The notes beneath the pieces are model-generated. The model had not been told where the DNA came from. It ran no database searches and saw only the letters and a program-made list of their open reading frames with translations. Source: CAZKRU01 sp964555235 (GTDB taxonomy: Bacteria; Verrucomicrobiota; Verrucomicrobiia; Methylacidiphilales; CAMAQI01). From it: a stretch of DNA of 64,000 bases. This document shows, piece after piece, positions 1 to 9,183 of the stretch (positions within the stretch are counted from its first letter, which is position 1; each line of letters starts with the position of its first letter). The translations under genes and the position numbers were made by a program. The stretch is from positions 1-64,000 of the forward strand of contig CAZKRU010000008.1 of the NCBI GenBank assembly GCA_964555235.1, given 5' to 3'.

Positions 1-87
1 TTCGGGCCTTTTTGACTGCAACATAAGATGCACTATTTTGGACTCAGTACACTAGGCGCAGGGATGACTAATTCATCTTTGCAAGCA

Positions 88-1839
88 TCAATAACTCAAG
101 ATCACCCCGAGATGCATTCGGGAGTTGTTACGCCGATTGCTCGTCGTATCGATCATTTGCATTCCATAGTCGAACCGGACCGAAAGGTACGGTGAAATCA
201 GATATCGGAATCCGGGACCAACGCCGAGAAGATTGACATGCCGATTCGGTTCAGAAGCCACAAATTCCCGATTCTCGACGCCACCGTAATCCGCAAACCA
301 CAAAACTTGGAATTGGTCTTTTACGGAAGAACCAAACCAGGAAAGAATCGGTAATGGAGGCGTCCGGATTTCAGTCGAAACCAAGAAGCCCTCATCCCCG
401 TTTGCCTCACGCTCATCATAACCACGCACCGTGGAATAGCCACCCAACCCCAGGCGCTCGCTTCCCTGTAAATTCCCATCCGACATTTGATACAATCCAC
501 GCACTGACCAGGTAAAATTCGCCGGCAACTTGGTCAAACGCTGTAACGAATATTGAAAATAATGATATTCTGCATCGGAAAGCGGACGCGTTTTCACAAA
601 TTCCTGATCTTTATTGTTATCCGACCAAGCCCCGGGACTATAAAAATAACTCACTCCTCCTGAGGTGTACCCAAAGCGATCCCGCAAACTTCCCTGATAA
701 TCCAAAGCCCACTGATTAATATCGGTCTGCGAATTTGTCGTTAAGGTTCCCTGCGTTCGAGTGTCACTGATCGATTGCTTAAAATCCGCACCAACCGAAA
801 CCGAATGCGAATACTGCCCAATGTTTTCCAAAGGAATCCGGTAGCGACTTCCCACCTGCCAGGTTTCTCCTCGAATCACCAACCCGGGGGATCCATCCAA
901 ATCAAAGGAAACCGTCTTCGCATAACTTCCAAAAAAGAGCAGCGTATGCCGCCATGGAAGTGGAATCGTATAAGTCCCCGAATGCGCTTGAGACATTTTC
1001 AGATCGCTACTCGTCGCATATTGATACGACATCTGATGATCCCATCCGCCGACATTTCCCCAATTAAATCCAAGCAACCAGCGCTCATCCCCCGTCAGAT
1101 TATTTCCACTATCCTCATAGCCGGTGTAAAATCGCATCGGGAAACGATCCTTCACTTTGAGCACCACGTCGGTCGTTCCAGGTTCTGACCCCTTTTCATA
1201 AACCGCATTCACATCACGAAACGGATTGGAATTCGCCCAAGCCAGATCCTGTTTCATCGTGCGACCTCGGATGGCTTCCCCTTTTTCAGCACGAATTCCA
1301 TTGCGAAGGCGACCTGCAGAAAACCACAAATTCCCCTCCACCCGAATCTCGCCCACCTTCGACTCGGTGACCACAACCTGAACAAATCCATTGGTAATAT
1401 CCTGCTCCGGAATCGTGACTGTCACCACCGGATAATCCAATCCCCGGAAATAAAGAATCACCGCTTTCTTGAGATCCCCGAGCGATTTGAGCGTTACCTT
1501 TTTTCCAAGAAAAGGAGCGATGACTTTTGAAAACTCCGGAGTCTCAAGCTTTTTAATTCCATTCGTGCGAATCGCTCCACCAACTTCGACTCCGTCAGAT
1601 TTAATCTGATCCGGCAAAGCCACAAAAACCAAGCCATGCAACTCTTCCACCAAAAGTTCGTCCTGATCCGTCGCCATCTCTTCCCCAGTCTTGAGATCCT
1701 GTTCCGCAGGCTCAGCAGGCTTTTTCTCGGGCTCGGGAAGATTTTTGGGCGCGACCCGCTCGAAATCCTGTCCCAGATTTTGGGACCAGCCCCATACTCC
1801 AGAGAGCGAAAAATAAATCAGAAAAATAAAAAAACGCAT
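88..1839 (-). CDS. TpsB-type outer-membrane transporter (ShlB/FhaC/HecB family)
   Basis: The 583-residue product should sit in the outer membrane and export the TpsA protein encoded just upstream. A signal peptide covers about residues 1-19. A proline- and acid-rich linker follows, then POTRA-like domains at about 75-225 and a C-terminal barrel from about 230. The family's VRGY motif is at 471-474 (GGYSTVRGYDERE), where it normally plugs the pore, and the protein ends in an aromatic residue (ILSY) as barrel proteins do. The length is normal for the family. The gene follows tpsA by 8 bp on the same strand, so the two are almost certainly co-transcribed. Family membership comes from domain order and the VRGY motif; specificity for the neighbouring TpsA is inferred from gene order. 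Confidence 0.9.
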   Translation of the reverse strand: MRFFIFLIYFSLSGVWGWSQNLGQDFERVAPKNLPEPEKKPAEPAEQDLKTGEEMATDQDELLVEELHGLVFVALPDQIKSDGVEVGGAIRTNGIKKLETPEFSKVIAPFLGKKVTLKSLGDLKKAVILYFRGLDYPVVTVTIPEQDITNGFVQVVVTESKVGEIRVEGNLWFSAGRLRNGIRAEKGEAIRGRTMKQDLAWANSNPFRDVNAVYEKGSEPGTTDVVLKVKDRFPMRFYTGYEDSGNNLTGDERWLLGFNWGNVGGWDHQMSYQYATSSDLKMSQAHSGTYTIPLPWRHTLLFFGSYAKTVSFDLDGSPGLVIRGETWQVGSRYRIPLENIGQYSHSVSVGADFKQSISDTRTQGTLTTNSQTDINQWALDYQGSLRDRFGYTSGGVSYFYSPGAWSDNNKDQEFVKTRPLSDAEYHYFQYSLQRLTKLPANFTWSVRGLYQMSDGNLQGSERLGLGGYSTVRGYDEREANGDEGFLVSTEIRTPPLPILSWFGSSVKDQFQVLWFADYGGVENREFVASEPNRHVNLLGVGPGFRYLISPYLSVRFDYGMQMIDTTSNRRNNSRMHLGVILSY

Positions 1840-1847
1840 CTTCGCCC

Positions 1848-3941
1848 CTACTTCAACGCATCACTGAGTTCGCCACGAACTTCAGGAGTTAACCCCTGCG
1901 CCAACTCCGGAGGAGGAGGCCCGGCATTATCGCCACCGCCCAATTGAACCGAATCCCCCGGCTTTAATTCCTGACTCTCTTTCTCAGAACCCGGAGTCCC
2001 CTCTCCAGTTCCCCCAGGTCCATTCGCTCCAGCATCAGTCCCTCCCTCATCCCCCTCGGTTCCCTCGGCTCCCATTTCAGTTTCCGTTCCTGAAAAATCA
2101 GAGTCTGGGTTCAATATCGCCAAAAGATCCGACTCCGAAATCCCAAGATCATCCAACAACTCCGAGAGCTCGGCGTCATCCGAACTAGAACCACTGATCG
2201 GAGTAAAAGTAAATGCCGTTGAAATATTCCCACTTCCAAAAAGCGATTGCGCTTCAATCTCGATGGTTCCATTATTGGAAAGTACCTCCGCATTCACTTC
2301 AACATTGGCACCCGCAAAAAGTTTGATCGCCCCCCCGCCTCCCCCCCCTTCTCCGTCACTATTATCAAGCTTCTGATTAATGATAATCGAGTGATGTGCT
2401 TTCAAAGTTAAAGTATGCGCCTCGTACCATTGTACTTCCTCATTGACGGTAATGTCACCCTCCTGTGAACCACCAGCTCCCGTCACCACTTCTACATTTC
2501 CATTGGCGAGCGCACTCGTAATATTAGTCGCTCCCAACTGCGCATTGTCACCTGTTGAATCGAAAGGGCTCGATGCGGTAATATCCGTAAGCACAGTCCC
2601 CGCCACAATCGTAATATTAAAAGGATCAATCAGCCAAAGCCCTCCTTTTCCCGCAGGAGCCCCAACGTCGGGGACCTTTCCGACCTCAAAAAATCGTTTC
2701 CCGGAGGTTTCAATAAAACCCCCGTTTCCGCCAAAGACTCCTCCCCGTGCCGTCACCTGACCTCGAAACCGGCCAACATCATTCGCAAATAAAATGACCT
2801 TGCCGCCATTCCCATTCTCCGTCGCATTCGCAGAAATTCGTGCCTCGGCCGCCAGATAGGTCGCAATCGCATTCATCACGGTCGGATTTTGACCAAGCTT
2901 ATCGCCGCCCACTAAAATCTCACCGCCACCAGCAGGACCATTCGCCTCCAAGATTCCATCATAAATTCCAACATAATCCCCAAGCACCTGAATCGATCCC
3001 CCTTTGGTTTCGGGAGCCGTTCCCGAAGCTTGAATCGTTCCGTAATTCGCGACTTCCGCCGCTTTTCCTGAAGCATCCCTCGAGCTTTCGAGCTTGATCG
3101 CTCCTCCGTTTCCATCCGCATTTTTCGCCGTGATCGTTCCGCGATTTTCAATCTTTCCCCCGACCGAAGCCAAAAGAACTCGACCCGACCGCTTCACACT
3201 CCCCGTCGCCTCAATCAAACCGGTGTTATTAATCGCCAACGCGTAAACATTCCCTCCGGCCGCTTTCAACTCTGCCGCCGCTGCCGCAATCGTTCCCGAA
3301 TTCAGAACCCCCGTCCCACCCGTTCCTGAAACTCCCGAACGAACCAAAATCCGTTCTTCACCCGACTGCGCCAAAAACAAATCCGTTCCTGCCGCCAACC
3401 CGACCGTTCCATTCGGAGCAGAGATCGTCCCCCGATTCTCTACCTTTTGTGCAAACAGAAAGACATCGCCCCCAATCGCACTAATCGTTCCATCATTCAC
3501 AATCGAAGCCGTCGAGTTCCCGGTAAAATTCCAATCCCCCTTCGCTAAAAATGCTTCATTCGTCAGATTCAACGTTGAGGCCACAAACCCACCGGTCTCA
3601 ATTCGTCCCCCCGATCCGACAATAATTCCGTTCGGATTAATCACCAACACCTGACCATTCGATCTCAACGTTCCGTAAATCTGACTCGGATCTCCCCCCA
3701 TGACCCGATTCAAGGCCATGGAATCTGAACTTGGCTGAACAAACCGAGTCACCTCACCTGCGCCGATCGAAAAACCGTTCCACTGAATGACCACCTGACT
3801 CGTCGACTGATTGATCGTCAACTGATTCCCCGAACGATCGAACGTAGCGCCTCCCGCAACGACCTGCTCCCCGTCTGGGTTTCCCCAGAGGAGTCCTTGG
3901 ATCAGCAATAAACTGACCATCATTTTAAGTCGCGGATGCAT
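1848..3941 (-). CDS. Short TpsA exoprotein with filamentous-haemagglutinin N-terminal (TPS) domain
   Basis: The protein is a secreted exoprotein, about 697 residues from the chosen ATG. MHPRLKMMVSLLLIQGLLWG gives a good signal peptide; the frame stays open 37 codons further upstream, but that stretch runs through a palindromic repeat and is unlikely to be translated. A TPS secretion domain follows with the hallmark NPNGI at 102-106 and repeated 'GTI' beta-helix turns (VNDGTISAIGG, NRGTISAPNG) to about residue 550. The C-terminal 130 residues are rich in Gly, Asp and Glu (DAELSELLDDLGISESDLLA) and look disordered. It is short for a TpsA; many adhesins are several times longer. Likely roles are adhesion or a surface matrix, but the sequence shows no catalytic or toxin domain. 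It is followed by its tpsB partner. Confidence 0.87.
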   Translation of the reverse strand: MHPRLKMMVSLLLIQGLLWGNPDGEQVVAGGATFDRSGNQLTINQSTSQVVIQWNGFSIGAGEVTRFVQPSSDSMALNRVMGGDPSQIYGTLRSNGQVLVINPNGIIVGSGGRIETGGFVASTLNLTNEAFLAKGDWNFTGNSTASIVNDGTISAIGGDVFLFAQKVENRGTISAPNGTVGLAAGTDLFLAQSGEERILVRSGVSGTGGTGVLNSGTIAAAAAELKAAGGNVYALAINNTGLIEATGSVKRSGRVLLASVGGKIENRGTITAKNADGNGGAIKLESSRDASGKAAEVANYGTIQASGTAPETKGGSIQVLGDYVGIYDGILEANGPAGGGEILVGGDKLGQNPTVMNAIATYLAAEARISANATENGNGGKVILFANDVGRFRGQVTARGGVFGGNGGFIETSGKRFFEVGKVPDVGAPAGKGGLWLIDPFNITIVAGTVLTDITASSPFDSTGDNAQLGATNITSALANGNVEVVTGAGGSQEGDITVNEEVQWYEAHTLTLKAHHSIIINQKLDNSDGEGGGGGGAIKLFAGANVEVNAEVLSNNGTIEIEAQSLFGSGNISTAFTFTPISGSSSDDAELSELLDDLGISESDLLAILNPDSDFSGTETEMGAEGTEGDEGGTDAGANGPGGTGEGTPGSEKESQELKPGDSVQLGGGDNAGPPPPELAQGLTPEVRGELSDALK

Positions 3942-4001
3942 CAGCCGGCACAGTAGGGACTCTCCCCCACTTGACAACTGTTGTTTTGTGAAATTTGTGC
4001 T

Positions 4002-4087
4002 TTGGTGGGGCGGGGTCGATGACCCCGCCGTTCCCCATGGATCCAATGCCAAAGCCGCGGCGGGGTCATCGACCCCGCCCTACCAAT
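4002..4087. repeat. Inverted repeat, GGTAGGG palindrome family (copy 1)
   Basis: Two arms of about 29 bp face each other. The left arm reads TTGGTGGGGCGGGGTCGATG and continues GACCCCGCCG; the right arm is its near-perfect reverse complement ending CCCTACCAA. Each arm contains its own palindrome (CGGGGTCGATGACCCCG). It lies between the divergent tpsA and the gene at 4141, so it could form a cruciform or RNA hairpin next to both promoters. Confidence 0.85.
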
Positions 4088-4140
4088 TTTTGAGTAAAAT
4101 AGATCGCGAAATTTTCCCACTATCGCCACACTCCTTGCTG

Positions 4141-4884
4141 ATGAAATTTGCCTTCTTTTTAACTTCCTTCGATCATCCGGAGGAGCTCACGCTCTATGCC
4201 TCATTCCTTGAGAAGAACTCGACCCACCTCAAAGAGGCGGAGATCATCCTTTACTGCAACAATCCCAACGTCTCGAATGAAGCGCTCCACTGCTCCCTAT
4301 CGACATTTAAGGCTAACCAGACCCATCTGATTCGATCCACGCAAAATGCAGGATGGCAGTTTGGATCATTCGAAGGAATGGTTCAAAATTACGATCTCCT
4401 TCGTCAATACGATCTCGTCATTCATTCCCATCAAAATGTTTATCCGGTCAGAGGCCAGCAATTCCTTTTACTCCTTCAACATTTCGCCGCCAGTGAAGCC
4501 TCACTACTTTGCGCCGAAGTCGAACGAGTCCCTTCCGTTGAACTGGCTTCCACCCATCCGAACGATCCTCTACTCTATTGCACCGATTTTTTTGCCTTTA
4601 AACCAAACGCCATTCCGAAAGAAGTCTTTGACGCTTATCGATCGATGGATCCCCAATTCACCATTGCGGAATCCTTTTTAAAAATCACGGCACAACGCCA
4701 TCAAATTCCTGTTCTGATTTTTAAACGATTTTTACACAATCTCTTTCATCGCGAACTCGATTACGTCGGACTCTGGCACGAACACGACCAGGCACGAGTC
4801 GCAGGATATCTCGCAGATCCCGACTCAACGACACTCTACGAATTTGATCTAACGGATCTTCCAATGAAAAAGCCAAATCGGTAG
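4141..4884 (+). CDS. Hypothetical protein, possibly a GT-A-fold glycosyltransferase
   Basis: The product has 247 residues from the ATG at 4141 (MKFAFFLTSFDHPEELTLYA). The frame is open further upstream, but that part crosses the repeat at 4002-4087. I do not recognise the family. The layout recalls small nucleotide-sugar transferases: a hydrophobic start, a middle stretch DLVIHSHQNVYPVRG, then LLYCTDFFAFKPNAI, resembling the acceptor-side part of GT-A enzymes, but no clear DXD motif is visible. There is no signal peptide or membrane segment, so it is probably cytoplasmic. Its TAG stop at 4882-4884 is supplied by the edge of the repeat at 4880-4965. The glycosyltransferase idea is inference only. 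Confidence 0.6.
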   Translation: MKFAFFLTSFDHPEELTLYASFLEKNSTHLKEAEIILYCNNPNVSNEALHCSLSTFKANQTHLIRSTQNAGWQFGSFEGMVQNYDLLRQYDLVIHSHQNVYPVRGQQFLLLLQHFAASEASLLCAEVERVPSVELASTHPNDPLLYCTDFFAFKPNAIPKEVFDAYRSMDPQFTIAESFLKITAQRHQIPVLIFKRFLHNLFHRELDYVGLWHEHDQARVAGYLADPDSTTLYEFDLTDLPMKKPNR

Positions 4885-4965
4885 GGATGCCTCTCCGAGG
4901 CGTCCGTTCCCGCGCCTCCCGCAAGCCTTCGAGACAAGACGGACCGCTCGGAGAGCGGTCCCTAC
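4880..4965. repeat. Inverted repeat, GGTAGGG palindrome family (copy 2)
   Basis: The left arm GGTAGGGATGCCTCTCCGAG (then GCGTCCGT) and the right arm, whose reverse complement is GGTAGGGACCGCTCTCCGAG (then CGGTCCGT), are about 85% alike and flank roughly 30 bp. The outer GGTAG of each arm supplies the TAG stop codon of the gene entering from that side: the gene at 4141 on the plus strand and hpnG on the minus strand. It may also act as a two-way terminator, although no T-run follows. Confidence 0.88.
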
Positions 4966-5654
4966 CAACTACCGGATGCGAAAACCCTCACCAGCGAATC
5001 CGTCAGATTCGTACGAACTTTTCCCAAGCCGATGACGAATCGGGCAAAGGGTTGAATCTCCTTCGGATGCTTCACTAAATAAGCCATCAATCGAAACGGA
5101 CTGGGATGATTTTTTTCGGAATCAAAGCTGGCGGCCAACGCTCCGGCCGGAAGTTCATCCTGAACCGTATCAGAAATGGCTCGAATCACCCAGAGCGGAA
5201 TTTGACGTGCTTCGGCGATTTTAAAAACCGTTTCGCTCTCCATATCCACCACAGAAGCCCCGGTCACTCGTCCCAACTCCCGCTTTCCATCGCACGCCGC
5301 AATCACTCGATCCGAACTCGTCCCGCGAACACCTCTCACATTCGATAACTCCGGCGGAATCCCTCCCGCACAAAAATTCTCTGCGACCACCACCATTCCG
5401 TGAGTCAGATCATCGATCAATCCTCCCCCATATCCCGAGAGAATCAATCGTTCCAATTTAAAATGATTCAACAGGAGGGGGAGATGACGTTCAACCCAAC
5501 TTCGTCCCATTCCCAAAGTTCCCACAACGACGGATTGGCCTCGCAAATTTCCCACCACGCACGGAAGCGTCCCCAAGCGAAACGAGACACGATCCTCCAA
5601 CTTTCCAATAAACGCGGCCGCCTCGTGAGCGACCGGAAACAGAACGCCAATCAC
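4962..5654 (-). CDS. hpnG: Hopanoid-associated nucleoside phosphorylase (HpnG-like)
   Basis: The protein, 230 residues, belongs to the purine nucleoside phosphorylase / MTA-SAH nucleosidase fold. In hopanoid pathways HpnG removes adenine from adenosylhopane to give ribosylhopane. The N-terminus VIGVLFPVAHEAAAF, the glycine turn ILSGYGGGLIDDL, and GASVVDMESETVFKIAE (the ribose-binding Met-Glu of the family) followed by IRAISDT support this. I place the start at the GTG at 5654 because GTGA overlaps the shc stop codon by 4 bp, typical of translational coupling; the longer open frame runs into shc. The shc-hpnG order supports the hopanoid role, although no hpnH is visible nearby. The TAG stop lies inside the palindrome at 4880-4965. 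Confidence 0.82.
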   Translation of the reverse strand: MIGVLFPVAHEAAAFIGKLEDRVSFRLGTLPCVVGNLRGQSVVVGTLGMGRSWVERHLPLLLNHFKLERLILSGYGGGLIDDLTHGMVVVAENFCAGGIPPELSNVRGVRGTSSDRVIAACDGKRELGRVTGASVVDMESETVFKIAEARQIPLWVIRAISDTVQDELPAGALAASFDSEKNHPSPFRLMAYLVKHPKEIQPFARFVIGLGKVRTNLTDSLVRVFASGSW

Positions 5655-7639
5655 CCCAGCGCCTTCGCTCGCCGCCTTCGATATTCTGCAAGTGCCAAAA
5701 GCGGCCAATTATTTCGATAAAGATCGTACTTCAGATAAAAAACACACGGAAATCCGGTTCCCGTAATATAATCCTCGGTCCACGATCCATCGGAGTTCTG
5801 AGTCCGGCAGAGATAATCAATCCCTCGTCGAAGACTCGAACGATTCGGATCATCGCAGGCAATAATTCCCATCAAAGCCCAAGCCGTCTGCGAAGCGGTG
5901 CTCGGCCCTTGCCCCTTCTGTTCCGGGTGATCGTACGAAGCACACGACTCCCCCCAACCACCATCCTCATTTTGACAGGATTCCAACCAATCACGACCTC
6001 GCAAAATCCAATCCTGATTCATATCCTCACCGATGGCCTGGAGTCCGCGAAGAACTTGCCACGTTCCATAAATATAATTCACTCCCCAACGCCCGTACCA
6101 CGACCCATCTTCTTCTTGAGTCTCACGCAGATACTGGAGCGCCCGGCGGATAAACCGCTCACTCCGCTTGATTCCCAATTTTCCAAATAACTCCAACGCG
6201 CGCGCCGAAATATCGCCGCACGGTGGATCCAGAATCGCATTATGATCCGCAAAAGGAACATGCTGAAGCCACGCCTTATACACATCCTTGTCAAAAGCCG
6301 CCCAACCGCCGTTCTCACATTGGAAGCTGATCACCCACCCCAAGGCACGATCCATCGCCTCTTTCTTCGCCGCCTCATCCTTCCCTTCCGTGAGCCGCAA
6401 AAAGAGAAGCACCTTGAGCGTATCATCCACATCAGGATAATAAATATTGTTAAACTCAAAGGCCCATCCTGAAGCGACGGGATGCGGATTGATGATATGC
6501 CAGTCCCCAAAGTGCCGGACTTCCTTTTTCAACAACCAATCGACTGCTTTTTGAACCTGGGGATGATCCTTTGGCACACCGGATTCCAGCAAGGCAACTC
6601 CCGTGATCGCCGTATCCCAGACGGGTGAAAAACAGGGTTGAACCCGGAAATCGTCATTCGCCACATCATCCACCTCCAACGCTTCAAAATCTTGAAGTGC
6701 TTTTTTGACCAGCGGATGATCATCCGAGTAACCCAAAGCCTTCAACGCAATAATGGAATACATCATCGCCGGAAAAATAGCACCCAAGCCATCGCATCCC
6801 TCTGAAACCCGCGCCACTAGCCATTCTTCACACTGGTGGACCGCCCGGGCCCGGAACGGACGGTAAGGGAGTTTGTCAACAAACTTGAGAAAACTGTTCC
6901 ACGCCAAAAAGAAATTGCGCCAGGTAAACCACTTCCGATCGCGACTGAGTTTTAGTTCCTTATGCTCCATGCCGTAGGGGAAAAGTTCGTGAAGCTGTTT
7001 CTCCTCCGGAAGATAACGAGTCGGCTTGAAGTGATTCGCGATCGCCAAGGGGATCAACATCCCGCGACTCCACGAAGACATGTCGTAGATATTAAAATAG
7101 AGCCAGTTCGGAAGCAGAATGACCTCAGCCGGAATCGCCGGAAGAAAATCCCATTCGTACTGTCCCAACAACGCGAGAATCAATTTGGTATAAGTATTGC
7201 ATTTCGGAACACCCCCCAATCGCAAAATTGTCGCATGCGCCTTGAGCATCTCAGGTTCATCCGGTGTCAGTCCCGCCAACTTCAAGGCAAAATAGGCCTT
7301 CACCGTCGCATTTAATTCACTCGGCCCCCCGACATAAATATTCCAACCTCCATCATGAAGCTGATGCTTTAAAATATGTTTCGCGCACTTCGCCTCCTTC
7401 ACCGGATCGACTTTGTCCCGCCAGTGCATGAAGAGAATCACATCCGAGGTCAACGTGGCATCGACCACCAACTCCGCCATCCAGTAACCGTCCGGATTTT
7501 GCATTCCAAGGAGCAACTTCTGGGAGCGCTCGATCGTCTGATTCACCGCCTGATCCAACTGAGGAAAGGCTTCTGCCCCATGAATGATCGGACCTCCACC
7601 GGGAAGCTCCGGGCGGGAAGAGAGTGCAGAAAAAGGCAT
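5651..7639 (-). CDS. shc: Squalene-hopene cyclase
   Basis: This enzyme folds squalene into hopene or hopanol at the membrane. The catalytic motif YPDVDDT (DXDDT) is at about 403-407. Several QW repeats are present, including QNPDGYWMAEL near the start and QNEDGGWGES and QNSDGSWTEDY near the end. About 662 residues from the ATG at 7639 (MPFSALSS) is the usual family length; an upstream in-frame ATG at 7687 would add 16 unlikely residues, and neither site has a strong ribosome-binding site. The gene is translationally coupled to hpnG. Together the pair implies that the cell makes hopanoids, with squalene synthesis genes elsewhere. Confidence 0.96.
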   Translation of the reverse strand: MPFSALSSRPELPGGGPIIHGAEAFPQLDQAVNQTIERSQKLLLGMQNPDGYWMAELVVDATLTSDVILFMHWRDKVDPVKEAKCAKHILKHQLHDGGWNIYVGGPSELNATVKAYFALKLAGLTPDEPEMLKAHATILRLGGVPKCNTYTKLILALLGQYEWDFLPAIPAEVILLPNWLYFNIYDMSSWSRGMLIPLAIANHFKPTRYLPEEKQLHELFPYGMEHKELKLSRDRKWFTWRNFFLAWNSFLKFVDKLPYRPFRARAVHQCEEWLVARVSEGCDGLGAIFPAMMYSIIALKALGYSDDHPLVKKALQDFEALEVDDVANDDFRVQPCFSPVWDTAITGVALLESGVPKDHPQVQKAVDWLLKKEVRHFGDWHIINPHPVASGWAFEFNNIYYPDVDDTLKVLLFLRLTEGKDEAAKKEAMDRALGWVISFQCENGGWAAFDKDVYKAWLQHVPFADHNAILDPPCGDISARALELFGKLGIKRSERFIRRALQYLRETQEEDGSWYGRWGVNYIYGTWQVLRGLQAIGEDMNQDWILRGRDWLESCQNEDGGWGESCASYDHPEQKGQGPSTASQTAWALMGIIACDDPNRSSLRRGIDYLCRTQNSDGSWTEDYITGTGFPCVFYLKYDLYRNNWPLLALAEYRRRRAKALG

Positions 7640-7771
7640 GGGAGTAGATAACCGAAACCGGAAATCACGGTCAATCCAAATCCCCATTGAAGCTTTTCAC
7701 ACAAAACCAGAACCCCCACCCAGCCGGAGGCTCGATTGTTTGGTGCGGGGGTGAAGGTGGGCATAACCGCC

Positions 7772-7833
7772 GTGTTCGCAGAGGATAAAAAAATATTTTC
7801 TCAGCGGACTCGGCGATCTCTGCGCGAAAAACG
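7772..7833 (+). repeat. CTCTGCG-family intergenic repeat (copy a)
   Basis: GTGTTCGCAGAGGATAAAAA, an AT-rich spacer, then TCTCAGCGGACTCGGCGATC and TCTGCGCGAAAAACG. Nearly the same 60-bp unit occurs at 44705-44764 and, reversed, at 49154-49213. It lies between shc and tRNA-Gln and contains no gene. Confidence 0.85.
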
Positions 7834-7919
7834 GCTTTCTTGTTCTTTAGGAGCCGCACTCAAATTTTGGGTTGAACATTGACAAGCCTCGGATTCCCCG
7901 ACAAAATTCCGGCCGAAAT

Positions 7920-7993
7920 TACCCGATGGTGTAATGGTAACACAGCGCCCTTTGGAGGCGTTATTCATGGTTCGAGTCCATGTCGGGTAGCCA
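7920..7993 (+). tRNA. tRNA-Gln (anticodon TTG), CCA encoded
   Basis: The acceptor stem TACCCGA/TCGGGTA is perfect with U1-A72, the discriminator is G73 and an encoded CCA follows; U1-A72 and G73 are typical of tRNA-Gln. The D stem is GTGT/ACAC, the anticodon arm GCGCC-CTTTGGA-GGCGT (anticodon TTG) and the T arm CATGG-TTCGAGT-CCATG. Confidence 0.95.
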
Positions 7994-8035
7994 TTCTTTC
8001 TGGTTTTTTCGCGGACACTCAACCCATCATCTAAA

Positions 8036-9145
8036 ATGAAATCCTACTCCTCCCCCGCGACGGTTCAAAATCCGACCACCCTTGAGGAATTCCTTCGAGC
8101 CACCTGGCCGCAAGCTTCCGGAAAACAGATCAAGTCGTGGTTCAAATATCGTTCGATCTCGATCAACGAAACCCCGATGCGGCGCTTTGATCAAGCGTTG
8201 AAAGCCGGTGATCGGGTTCGTATTCGTTCTGATCGATACGTCGTCGAAGAGACCAAACTCCCCTCCGGTCTTGTGATTCGACACGAGGATGCGGCCATCC
8301 TCGTCATTGAGAAACCGTCCGGACTTCTCACCATTGCCACTGATAAAGAGCGTGAAAAAACGGCTTATAACAAACTGACGACCTGGCTGGAGAGCCGAAA
8401 TCCGTATCAACCCGAACGCGTTTGGATCGTTCATCGCCTTGATCGTGAAACCTCCGGCCTCTTGGTTTTCGCCAAAACAGAATCAGCCAAACGAACGCTC
8501 CAAAAAAACTGGGACAGTTTTGAAAAAAGATATGTCGCCATCGTCGAAGGAACTCCGCGTCCTCCCGAGCACGAACTTCAGGACAAGCTGGATGAATCCG
8601 ATGATTTCCGGGTTCGGATCGCCCGAACGATCAACGCCGAAACCCGGCTGGCGATCACTCGCTATAAAGTCATTCGGGAATCCAAACATTATTCCCAATT
8701 GGAAATTGAAATCCTGACCGGGCGTCGCCATCAAATTCGCGTTCAGCTCTCCGCTCACGGCTATCCCGTCGTTGGAGACGAACGCTACGATGCGAAAACG
8801 GATCCGATTCGACGTCTCGCTCTTCACGCCAGTCAACTCGTCTTTAACCATCCGGAAACCGGAAAGAAAATGGAGTTTCGCTGCGCAATCCCGACCACCT
8901 TCAAGATTCCGTTTCGCGAAGGATTCGATTTTTCCGAAGTCAAATCCTTCAAATCTCGAGAGACAACACCTCACTCCTCAACCCATTCAACCGGTAGGGA
9001 CGCCTCTCCGAAGCGTCCGAACTCTCAAGCAAGGCCCGCTCCCCGTAAAGCGTTTGGGGCAGTCAGGAGATCGGCGGCTCCCAGCGAAGGGGCTTTTTAC
9101 TCACGTGCCCCTCATTCGAAAAAGAAAAATAGGCTAGAGAAGTGA
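8036..9145 (+). CDS. RluA-family RNA pseudouridine synthase with repeat-derived C-terminal tail
   Basis: The enzyme isomerises uridine to pseudouridine in rRNA or tRNA. An S4-like RNA-binding domain covers about residues 14-70, followed by the catalytic domain with HRLDRETSGLLVFAKT (catalytic Asp136) and RRHQIRVQLSAHGYPVVGDE. The core ends near residue 310. The last 50-60 residues are basic and low in complexity because the GGTAGGG repeat at 8993-9019 is read as TGRDASP rather than providing a stop. The full frame ends at 9145. The exact RNA target cannot be told from sequence alone. Confidence 0.9.
   Translation: MKSYSSPATVQNPTTLEEFLRATWPQASGKQIKSWFKYRSISINETPMRRFDQALKAGDRVRIRSDRYVVEETKLPSGLVIRHEDAAILVIEKPSGLLTIATDKEREKTAYNKLTTWLESRNPYQPERVWIVHRLDRETSGLLVFAKTESAKRTLQKNWDSFEKRYVAIVEGTPRPPEHELQDKLDESDDFRVRIARTINAETRLAITRYKVIRESKHYSQLEIEILTGRRHQIRVQLSAHGYPVVGDERYDAKTDPIRRLALHASQLVFNHPETGKKMEFRCAIPTTFKIPFREGFDFSEVKSFKSRETTPHSSTHSTGRDASPKRPNSQARPAPRKAFGAVRRSAAPSEGAFYSRAPHSKKKNRLEK
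8993..9019 (+). repeat. Single arm of the GGTAGGG palindrome family, inside a coding region
   Basis: GGTAGGGACGCCTCTCCGAA followed by GCGTCCGA matches one arm of the inverted repeat at 11525-11598. Here it lies in frame in the 3' part of the pseudouridine synthase gene, and no second arm is seen. Confidence 0.8.
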
Positions 9146-9183
9146 TTGACCTAATCGCTCAAGAGCAGTAATTACTAACGCTT

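Noticed and set aside
7687..7859. Short frames between shc and tRNA-Gln
   Set aside because: They lie in the CTCTGCG-family repeat and have no ribosome-binding site or domain.
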